From assembly GCA_003511885.1 (NCBI GenBank), contig DOIX01000149.1:1-11428 (forward strand): a stretch of DNA of 11,428 bases, in the 5' to 3' direction. Shown one piece after another: positions 5,357 to 11,428 of this stretch. Position 1 is the stretch's first letter; every line of letters begins with the position of its first letter. The notes under the pieces were generated by a model. It was not told where the DNA came from. It ran no database searches and was given only the letters and a program-made list of their open reading frames with translations. This stretch comes from Cyanobacteria bacterium UBA11153. Lineage in GTDB: Bacteria; Cyanobacteriota; Cyanobacteriia; Cyanobacteriales; Coleofasciculaceae. Both the position numbers and the translations under genes were made by a program.

Positions 5357-7831
5357 TTAAGTCAAAATACTTCCTCCCATTAACCGCGAATACCGATAAT
5401 CTAATTCCGCCTTCATCAAAGGAAAATCAACCAAATTACGATCTTGTACCATCACTTTTTCCGCCGCATGCCGCGCCAAATTTAATACTTCTTGATCTTC
5501 TACTAAACTGGCTAAGGCGAAATCAGCTAATCCGGATTGACGGCTGCCTAATACTTCTCCTGGCCCTCGAAAACGCATATCCATTTCTGAGATAAAAAAT
5601 CCATCTTCTGATTGTTCTAAAACGGTTAAACGCTGACGTGCGGTATCGGTTTTGGAACCGCTCATTAATAAACAATAAGATTGATGGGAACCTCGCCCGA
5701 CTCTGCCTCGTAATTGGTGCAGTTGAGATAAGCCAAATCTTTCCGCATTTTCAATCATCATGACGGTGGCGTTGGGGACATCTACTCCGACTTCAATGAC
5801 TGTGGTGGAAACGATAATTTGGGTGTGATTATCGCGGAAGGCATTCAGGGCGTTATCTTTTTCTGTGGCATTCATTCTGCCGTGGAGTAAGCCGATTTTA
5901 AATTGGGGAAAGATGCTTTCAGATAGTCTTTCATGTTCTTCGATTGCGGATCTTACATCTAATTTTTCTGATTCTTCAATGAGAGGGAGGACAATATAAG
6001 CTTGTCTGCCTTGGGCTACTTCTCGGCGAATTAATTCGTAGGCTTGGGTTCTTTCTTTTCCGGTGAGGGCACTGGTTTGAATCTTTTGTCTGCCTGGTGG
6101 TAATTCGTCTATTTGACTGACATCTAAATCCCCATGTAATGTTAGGGCTAAGGTGCGGGGAATGGGGGTTGCTGTCATGGTTAAAACGTGAGGAGATTGA
6201 CCTTTTTGTTGTAAAATTGCTCGTTGTTGTACGCCAAATCGATGTTGTTCGTCGATGACGACTAAACCTAGTCGTTGAAAGTTAACTTTATCTTGAATTA
6301 GGGCATGAGTCCCGACTAAAAGTGGTAATTCTCCGGTTTCTAGTTGGGCGTGAATTTCTCGACGTTTTTTGGCGGTAGTTGAGCCTGTGAGTAATTCTAC
6401 TGGTAGGTGTAATAAGTTAAACCAACCGACTAATTTGCGATAATGTTGTTCGGCTAAAACTTCTGTGGGAGCCATCAATGCTGCTTGATAACCAGATTGG
6501 ATGGCAGCGAGGATGGCGACAACACCAACTACGGTTTTTCCGGAACCTACATCGCCTTGAATTAATCGATTCATGGGGTTGGTTTTTTCTAAGTCATTGA
6601 GGATATCATTAACTACTCTTGCTTGGGCGTTTGTAAGTTGAAATGGCAATATTTGATAAAATCGATCGATGAGTTTGCCTGTGGTAGCAATAACGGCGCT
6701 ACATTGAACAGATTTCTGGATTTGACGGCGCTGAAGGAAGCCTAATTGGAGATAGAAAAATTCATCAAAAACTAATCTCCGTCGCGCTGCAGCTAGGGTA
6801 TCGCTATCGGTGGGAAAATGAATATTTGCGATCGCATCGCTTACCTTCATTAACCCATATTGTTGCCGCAAAGCCTTGGGCAGCGCCTCTTTGATTTGTT
6901 TGGCGGCTGGTAAGATGGCGATTACGGCTTGTCTGACTATATCTGCTGGTACTCCTTCTGTTAAAGGATATACTGGCACGACGCGACCAATTTTAATCGA
7001 TTCAATACTATTTTCAGAATCCCCTAAAACTTCTAATTCTGGGTTTTCTAAACTTACCCCATATTTATTCTTTTTCACTAAACCTGATGCTGCTACTACT
7101 ACACCTGCTATATAGCGGCGTTTTTGTTGTTCTTGCCAACCCCGATTATTGTAGCGAGTACCTGCATAAAAACGATTGAGTTTAATTTGCCCTGTGTTAT
7201 CCTTTAGGACTACTTCAAAAATCGTTAATTTACTATTGCGGGGACTGGTAAAACAGGTACAGCGTTTCACTGTTCCCAAAATTGTTACTGTTTCGCCTTC
7301 TACTAAATTGGCAATATTAACTTGACGGGCATAATCAACATGCTGGCGGGGATAATAATAGAGAAGATCCCGAACTTTATGGAGTCCCAAACGTTCTAAA
7401 TATCTACTTTTACCCATCCCAATAGTTATGACTTGAGATAAGGGTAAATCTAGATGAATATTTTGGTTAATTTGAGAGGAAGAAGCGACTAGCGATGTGG
7501 TGCGAGGAGATTTAACGGGAGGCAGTTGTTTCGGAGCTAAACCGTCAACGCTACGGCGTTGGATTTCTTGTTGAAGTTGATAGAGAAACCGACGGGTATC
7601 TGCTACTAGATGCTGTCTTTGCTCTAATGTCATCTGAGGATAGCGCGCAAATTCATTCCCCATTTCCTGCCACTGGCGACGTTCTTGTGGTATAAGGATA
7701 TGAGGAGTTTGTCCGAAACTCAGATAGAGAAACTCGCTAAATCTATACTGTTTGCCCACTAAGTCAGTGAAACCCTTTTCTGCTTCGACGGAAAGTGCTT
7801 TTTGCAAGCGTACCCAATCTGGTAATTCCAT
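5357..7831 (-). CDS. recG: ATP-dependent DNA helicase RecG
   Basis: Branch-migration helicase that remodels stalled forks, R-loops and Holliday junctions. It has 824 residues against 693 in E. coli; the surplus is an N-terminal region of about 120 residues of the sort seen in cyanobacterial and plant RecG. The wedge/OB domain runs from about 130 (IGMGKSRYLERLGL...LLYYYPRQHVDY) to 270. Helicase domain 1 carries Walker A GDVGSGKT (426-433), DEQH (527-530) and TATPIPRT (553-560). Helicase domain 2 carries STTVIEVGVD (675-684) and QLRGRVGRG (706-714). The RFRGPGEVLGSRQSG stretch (753-767) is the conserved TRG/C-terminal region. All motifs are intact. An AGGAGG 8 nt before ATG 7831 confirms the start. 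The ATPase-TOPRIM operon follows 113 bp downstream on the same strand; read-through is possible but unproven. Confidence 0.98.
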   Translation of the reverse strand: MELPDWVRLQKALSVEAEKGFTDLVGKQYRFSEFLYLSFGQTPHILIPQERRQWQEMGNEFARYPQMTLEQRQHLVADTRRFLYQLQQEIQRRSVDGLAPKQLPPVKSPRTTSLVASSSQINQNIHLDLPLSQVITIGMGKSRYLERLGLHKVRDLLYYYPRQHVDYARQVNIANLVEGETVTILGTVKRCTCFTSPRNSKLTIFEVVLKDNTGQIKLNRFYAGTRYNNRGWQEQQKRRYIAGVVVAASGLVKKNKYGVSLENPELEVLGDSENSIESIKIGRVVPVYPLTEGVPADIVRQAVIAILPAAKQIKEALPKALRQQYGLMKVSDAIANIHFPTDSDTLAAARRRLVFDEFFYLQLGFLQRRQIQKSVQCSAVIATTGKLIDRFYQILPFQLTNAQARVVNDILNDLEKTNPMNRLIQGDVGSGKTVVGVVAILAAIQSGYQAALMAPTEVLAEQHYRKLVGWFNLLHLPVELLTGSTTAKKRREIHAQLETGELPLLVGTHALIQDKVNFQRLGLVVIDEQHRFGVQQRAILQQKGQSPHVLTMTATPIPRTLALTLHGDLDVSQIDELPPGRQKIQTSALTGKERTQAYELIRREVAQGRQAYIVLPLIEESEKLDVRSAIEEHERLSESIFPQFKIGLLHGRMNATEKDNALNAFRDNHTQIIVSTTVIEVGVDVPNATVMMIENAERFGLSQLHQLRGRVGRGSHQSYCLLMSGSKTDTARQRLTVLEQSEDGFFISEMDMRFRGPGEVLGSRQSGLADFALASLVEDQEVLNLARHAAEKVMVQDRNLVDFPLMKAELDYRYSRLMGGSILT
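7546..7561. repeat. Perfect hairpin repeat in the recG linker
   Basis: CAACGC (7546-7551), loop TACG, GCGTTG (7556-7561). It encodes part of RRSVDG (about residues 92-97) in the poorly conserved linker between the N-terminal region and the wedge domain, a place where a short mobile palindrome could be tolerated. Confidence 0.55.
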
Positions 7832-7839
7832 ATCTACAA

Positions 7840-7845
7840 CCTCCT
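7840..7845 (-). promoter_or_regulatory. Shine-Dalgarno of recG
   Basis: AGGAGG on the minus strand, 8 nt before the ATG at 7831. It decides this start over internal alternatives. Confidence 0.85.
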
Positions 7846-7960
7846 CTATTTATTCTACGGGCATCGGGCTAATTTTGCTTTCATATTATCTACCATCTCG
7901 ATCAATTATGACCTCAAGTGCTATTGGGATTTAACATCCATCGAACTACATAATATTAAC

Positions 7961-7995
7961 TCTCACCCCTCACGTCTCACCCCTCACCCGTCACC
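7961..7995. repeat. Heptamer tandem repeat in the recG / pentapeptide divergent spacer
   Basis: Five 7-bp units in phase: TCTCACC, CCTCACG, TCTCACC, CCTCACC, CGTCACC, with TCAC conserved in each. The first four also form a 14-bp duplication. The array sits in the 225-bp gap between recG and the pentapeptide gene. Both promoters should lie in this gap, though I could not place either with confidence. Confidence 0.8.
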
Positions 7996-8056
7996 TTTTT
8001 CCACAATTATGCCACGCCATTAGTTAAGATTGTAGTCAAAACACTCTTTGTTACTT

Positions 8057-9406
8057 ATGGCTTCCCTCACCCTCAAAACCCTAACCATAACCCTGATTAC
8101 CTTCCTATTCCTCAGCAATTCTGTACAAGCAGCCAAAGAGGAAGATGTGGAAAAATTACTTGATACTCAAGAATGCCCTGTTTGTAACCTTATCGAAGCA
8201 GGTTTAGGCGGAGAAAATCTCAATGGTGCTAACTTAGAAGGCTCTAACTTATTCAAAGCAGATTTAAGCGATACGGAGCTAGCGGATGCAAAACTATCTG
8301 GTGCAAACCTTAGCGAAGCCAAACTGAATAATGCCAAACTTCCTCGCGCTACCTTATTTCGCGCCAACCTACAAAAAGCGGATTTACAAGAATCAGATTT
8401 ACAAGGAGCTAATCTGAAAAATGCTAACTTGCGTTTGGCTAATTTAATCAAGGCTAACTTAAGGGAAGCCTCCTTACAAGAAGCCAATCTCAGTAATGCT
8501 AATTTACAGGAAGCTAACTTGGAAAATGCCCAGTTAGTTAATGCTTCCTTAGAAAAAACTAACCTCCAACAAGCTAACTTAGAAAAAGCCTCCCTCAAAG
8601 GCTCCAACCTTCAGGGGGCAAACCTGAAAGAGGCTAAACTGTTTCGTACCGACTTGCGGGGAACTAAATTTAATGCTCAAACCATTATTGAAGATAAATG
8701 GCTTTTAGTTTGGGAGTTAGTGAATAAAGGGATTGAGGGGAAAGACTTAGCCGGATCTGACTTAACAGGTGCTAACCTAGAAGGACTTAACCTGGAAAAA
8801 GCTAACCTCAAAGAAGCTAACTTAGCCGAAGCTTATCTATTTCTAGTTAACCTGCGCGGTGCAAATCTTACTGCTGCCAAACTCAATAATGCGGAATTGC
8901 GTTATGCGGATTTGAGTAATGCTGACTTGGGTAATGCTGACTTGGGTAATGCCGAATTGGGTAATGTTAATCTAGAAGGAGCAAACTTAAATAGAGCTAA
9001 CTTGCGGAGGGCAAAAATTAACGAACAAACTAGATTAGATCCCAAATGGCGTTTAGTCTGGGAAATTATTAATCAAGGATTAGAAGTTCCGGATTTGCGC
9101 GGCGCTAACCTGCAAAATGCTAATTTAAGAGGAGTTAATTTAAGTAACGTAAGATTAAGCGGTGCGAGTTTGTACAATGCTGACTTGAGTGGTGCTAATC
9201 TGGAGAGATCTAACTTATTTCAAACTGACCTCAGTAATGCTAATTTAGAAGGTGCTAACTTTCAGGGTGCGATTCTGGATAGTGCGAATTTACAGGGCGC
9301 TAACCTCAAGGGAGCTAATTTAACTGGGGCTAACCTGAATCAAGTTAATTTCTGTGGGGCGATTATGCCTGATGGGAGTAAGAAAAGTTGCGATAATTCA
9401 CCATAA
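8057..9406 (+). CDS. Exported pentapeptide-repeat protein
   Basis: A 449-residue protein. A signal peptide (hydrophobic core TLTITLITFLFL, predicted cut after SVQA at about residue 25) sends it to the periplasm or outside. A short Cys motif ECPVCN (C40, C43) comes next, then three blocks of A(D/N)LXX pentapeptides (about 52-203, 232-319, 345-434), expected to form right-handed quadrilateral beta helices. The blocks are separated by two related non-repeat spacers of about 27 residues, containing KWLLVWELVNKG and KWRLVWEIINQG. The end, NFCGAIMPDGSKKSC, has two more cysteines (C433, C445), so both termini may be closed by disulfides. An in-frame TTG at 8048 would add three residues; I prefer ATG 8057 because it gives a normal signal peptide. 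No good ribosome site precedes either. Function is unknown; in this family the repeats are structural and do not predict a reaction. Confidence 0.96.
   Translation: MASLTLKTLTITLITFLFLSNSVQAAKEEDVEKLLDTQECPVCNLIEAGLGGENLNGANLEGSNLFKADLSDTELADAKLSGANLSEAKLNNAKLPRATLFRANLQKADLQESDLQGANLKNANLRLANLIKANLREASLQEANLSNANLQEANLENAQLVNASLEKTNLQQANLEKASLKGSNLQGANLKEAKLFRTDLRGTKFNAQTIIEDKWLLVWELVNKGIEGKDLAGSDLTGANLEGLNLEKANLKEANLAEAYLFLVNLRGANLTAAKLNNAELRYADLSNADLGNADLGNAELGNVNLEGANLNRANLRRAKINEQTRLDPKWRLVWEIINQGLEVPDLRGANLQNANLRGVNLSNVRLSGASLYNADLSGANLERSNLFQTDLSNANLEGANFQGAILDSANLQGANLKGANLTGANLNQVNFCGAIMPDGSKKSCDNSP
8919..8978 (+). repeat. Near-identical 15-bp tandem units in the pentapeptide gene
   Basis: Four successive 15-mers: GATTTGAGTAATGCT, GACTTGGGTAATGCT, GACTTGGGTAATGCC, GAATTGGGTAATGTT. 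Units two and three differ at one base. The rest of the array is far more diverged, which points to recent duplication of whole pentapeptides here. Confidence 0.8.
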
Positions 9407-9428
9407 GGGAATATGTAAGTATAAATAG

Positions 9429-9494
9429 GTTTGTAGTAAGCACTTTAGTGCCTGAAATCCTGGCTTTTGAAGCACTAAAGTGCCTACTAAAAAC
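9429..9494. repeat. 66-bp intergenic hairpin repeat
   Basis: Arms 9429-9451 and 9472-9494 pair over 23 positions with two mismatches around a 20-nt loop. The inner 12 bp, GCACTTTAGTGC and GCACTAAAGTGC, are perfectly complementary. The GTAGTAAGCACTTTAGTGC form resembles a non-autonomous palindromic repeat (MITE/REP-like) I associate with filamentous cyanobacteria. It begins 23 bp after the pentapeptide stop and could end or protect that transcript, but no T-run follows. Confidence 0.75.
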
Positions 9495-9500
9495 ACTTAA

Positions 9501-9535
9501 GAGATAAGGGTGAAGGGGGAAGAGTAAATAGATAA
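9501..9535. repeat. Degenerate heptamer run upstream of the TPR gene
   Basis: Five 7-bp units ending in AA: GAGATAA, GGGTGAA, GGGGGAA, GAGTAAA, TAGATAA. The match is looser than in the other three arrays and could be chance in purine-rich DNA. Confidence 0.35.
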
Positions 9536-9569
9536 TTTAGCTGCGCTTTAGCTTAGTTTGATGGCGGAT

Positions 9570-9576
9570 AGGAGGA
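9570..9576 (+). promoter_or_regulatory. Shine-Dalgarno of the TPR gene
   Basis: AGGAGGA seven nt before the ATG at 9584 confirms that start and the full signal peptide. Confidence 0.85.
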
Positions 9577-9583
9577 AGTATAT

Positions 9584-11329
9584 ATGGATTGCTTGATTAA
9601 TTTAGTTAAATGTCAGAAAATTAAAAGTAAAATTGGTTATTTTTTGATTTTGGTTGTGAGTATTGGGCTGGAATTACCGCAAATTTCTCTGGCACAGGAA
9701 CAACCAAAACCAGTTCAAGATTTTGGCTATTGGGCGGGTTTGTGTAGCGGGCAAAATCAAGCCAAAAACTATGAAGAAGCGATTAAGGCTTGCCAACAAG
9801 CGATCGCAATTAATCCCAATGAGCCAAAAGTTTGGACGGATTTGGGTAATGCTCAATTTTCTTTAACTAAATATGTGGAAGCTGTGGGGGCTTTTGGGCA
9901 AGTAATTCGGATTGAGGCAAAAATTGCTGAAGCCTGGGCAAAACGCTGTGCTGGGAGAATTGAATTGGGTGGTTATGAAGAGGCAATTTCTGATTGTGAA
10001 ACGGCTTTAAAATTACCAGTAGATGAAAGTTGGGGTAAAGTAACGCCAGCTTTTGCCCTTTATCATCAAGGAATAGCTCAATGGCGATTGGCTAGACGGG
10101 ATGAAGCACTTTTTTCCTTTGATTTGGCTACTCAAAGCAATCCTAATTATTCCATTGCCTGGGCCGATCGCTGTCTGTTATTATCTCAAATGGGAAGAAC
10201 TTATGAAGCCTTGGGATCTTGCGATCGCGCTTTGGCGGTAAATGGCGATTGGGAAAATAAAACCGCCGCTTTTGCTTGGACAAATAAAGGTAGAGTTTTA
10301 GCTAAATTAGAAAAATATGACGAAGCTTTAACTTCTTACGATAAAGCTTTAGCAATTAACCCCAAAGATGAAGTAGCTTGGACAGAGCAAGGTGCAGTAT
10401 TAGAAAAATTAGGCAAACTAGGAGAAGCCCTCGCATCCCAAGAATGGGCACTGAAAATTAGTCCAAATTATGCCCTCGCCCTAGCCAACAAATGTTCCAC
10501 CCTCAACCGTCAGAAAAACTACAAAGATGCCATCAAAGACTGCGACAAAGCCATTCAAGAAGGAGATGGCAGATGGGGAGAAGAAGGAATTGCATTGGCT
10601 TGGAATCATCGAGCAAATGCCCTGACAGGAGTAGGCAGCTTTGAAGACGCATTAGCATCAGCCAATAGAGCGATCGCAATTTCTCCCAATTATCCCGATC
10701 CTTGGATTAATCGGGGTGTTACACTATGGTATCTGGGCAGATTTGATGAAGCCCTCGGCGCAACTTCCCAAGCCATTCTCCTCAATCCCAACTCTTCCCC
10801 AGCCTGGTTTAATCTAGGGAGAATCCTCACCACATTAGGAAAATATCAAGACGCTTTAGATGCTTACGATCGCGCCTTATTAGGAGATGCCAATGTCGGC
10901 GATCGTCTTACTTTAGCACAAATTTGGGTCAATAAAAGTGCCCTTCTCTGGCGTTTAGAAAGATACCAAGAAGCCATCGCCTCCGCAGATAACGCCATTG
11001 GCATCAATCGCAAATCTTCCCAAGCTTGGTACAACAAAGGATTAGCTTTAATGGCATTAAATTGCTTCAATTGCTATGGAGAAGCAGCCGCAGCTTACGA
11101 AGAAGCCATCAAAATCGATCCCAAAAATGCCGATTTCTGGACAGGAAAAGGCATCGCCTTGCGATTTTTAGAGAGATATCCCGAAGCATTAGTTGCCCTC
11201 CAAACCGCCTTAAAACTAAATCCCAGTCAACCCCAAGCACTTGCCAATCAACAATTTGTCATCCTCAAATTACAACCACCCCCAGGGCAATTAGTACCGC
11301 CACCATCTCCAAGTATTACTCCAAATTAA
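9584..11329 (+). CDS. Exported tetratricopeptide-repeat (TPR) protein
   Basis: A 581-residue protein. An N-terminal signal peptide (basic start with KIKSK, core YFLILVVSIGLEL, likely cut after ISLA at about residue 37) is followed by about 14 TPRs from residue 47 to 549. These have the usual A-W-x-N-x-G, Y-x-E-A and A-I-x-I-N-P positions. A proline-rich tail (PPPGQLVPPPSPS, 565-577) ends it. TPR superhelices bind peptides or proteins, so a scaffold role in the periplasm or envelope is likely; the partner is unknown and no catalytic domain is present. Longer TPR loops recur near residues 146, 221, 327 and 435 (GDW or GDGRW followed by ALAW-N), giving three-TPR super-repeats of about 106-108 residues. 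It follows the pentapeptide gene by 177 bp on the same strand, but the hairpin between them and its own strong ribosome site suggest a separate transcript. Three HIP1 sites lie inside. Confidence 0.96.
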   Translation: MDCLINLVKCQKIKSKIGYFLILVVSIGLELPQISLAQEQPKPVQDFGYWAGLCSGQNQAKNYEEAIKACQQAIAINPNEPKVWTDLGNAQFSLTKYVEAVGAFGQVIRIEAKIAEAWAKRCAGRIELGGYEEAISDCETALKLPVDESWGKVTPAFALYHQGIAQWRLARRDEALFSFDLATQSNPNYSIAWADRCLLLSQMGRTYEALGSCDRALAVNGDWENKTAAFAWTNKGRVLAKLEKYDEALTSYDKALAINPKDEVAWTEQGAVLEKLGKLGEALASQEWALKISPNYALALANKCSTLNRQKNYKDAIKDCDKAIQEGDGRWGEEGIALAWNHRANALTGVGSFEDALASANRAIAISPNYPDPWINRGVTLWYLGRFDEALGATSQAILLNPNSSPAWFNLGRILTTLGKYQDALDAYDRALLGDANVGDRLTLAQIWVNKSALLWRLERYQEAIASADNAIGINRKSSQAWYNKGLALMALNCFNCYGEAAAAYEEAIKIDPKNADFWTGKGIALRFLERYPEALVALQTALKLNPSQPQALANQQFVILKLQPPPGQLVPPPSPSITPN

Positions 11330-11428
11330 AGTCAAAAATCACCCATTCAAAACCTGACGGGGCGACAACTATGGCTAAAACCATTGCACAGTCTGGCTTG
11401 TGGCACATTGACCTGCCCTAAAAATTGA
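11330..11428. other. Unassigned end of window
   Basis: No gene can be supported. A 16-codon ATG frame (from about 11371, MAKTIAQSGLWHIDLP) is too short to call. On the minus strand a frame open from the window edge ends at a TGA (11347-11349), giving about 26 residues with the end SCRPVRF. It might be the tail of a convergent gene beyond the window. Confidence 0.4.

Noticed and set aside
5357..5595. 87-residue plus-strand frame (from 5332) across the recG 3' end
   Set aside because: Antisense to conserved RecG C-terminal coding sequence, no ribosome site.
8048..8056. TTG at 8048 as start of the pentapeptide gene
   Set aside because: ATG nine bases later gives a standard signal peptide; neither has a ribosome site, so the common codon is preferred.
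8167..8607. 146-residue minus-strand frame opposite the pentapeptide gene
   Set aside because: It is the regular repeat read on the wrong strand (periodic LA-K-L pattern), without its own start signals.
11026..11421. 131-residue plus-strand frame overlapping the TPR gene end
   Set aside because: Out-of-frame shadow of the TPR coding sequence, rich in S/R/K, no start signals.

Overview
The window reads as a piece of a cyanobacterial chromosome, most likely from a filamentous species. Five perfect copies of the palindrome GCGATCGC (HIP1) are present, together with several near-copies. Four runs of 7-bp tandem repeats lie at gene borders, as is usual in filamentous cyanobacteria. The gene content fits as well: a multi-PAS histidine kinase, a long RecG with an N-terminal extension, and exported pentapeptide-repeat and TPR proteins. 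Species cannot be named from the sequence alone.

Layout from left to right. Bases 1-103 hold the possible tail of an unidentified gene, followed by about 380 bp of non-coding DNA. At 486-2558 (+) is a soluble histidine kinase with three PAS domains; its catalytic domain and its C-terminus both appear to have been altered by short genomic repeats. Convergent to it is a DUF427 protein at 2606-3100 (-). Next on the minus strand is a two-gene operon: an ABC/AAA-type ATPase (5243 down to 4140), whose end overlaps by 10 nt a small TOPRIM-like (DUF4435-like) protein (4149 down to 3307). Upstream of this pair, on the same strand, lies recG (7831 down to 5357). Divergent from recG are two plus-strand genes for exported repeat proteins: a pentapeptide-repeat protein (8057-9406) and a 14-TPR protein (9584-11329). 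The last 99 bp carry nothing I can assign.

The most interesting unit is the ATPase + TOPRIM pair. A P-loop ATPase with an ABC signature, translationally coupled to a separate TOPRIM-type putative nuclease, is the design of PARIS (AriA/AriB) and of split OLD-family anti-phage systems. The ATPase here is compact and the TOPRIM protein diverges from the textbook form. The pair is therefore best described as a PARIS/OLD-like candidate defence module, not a confirmed member. A 10-bp inverted repeat with an alternative internal pairing lies directly upstream of it.

The second theme is repeat DNA reshaping genes. A run of heptamers supplies the last codons and the stop codon of the histidine kinase, and a 30-bp GCGAT-bounded element adds residues in frame between its N and G1 boxes. 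A hairpin lies in the RecG linker, 15-bp units have been duplicated inside the pentapeptide array, and a 66-bp hairpin separates the pentapeptide and TPR genes. Apart from the ATPase-TOPRIM operon, the genes do not form an obvious common pathway.
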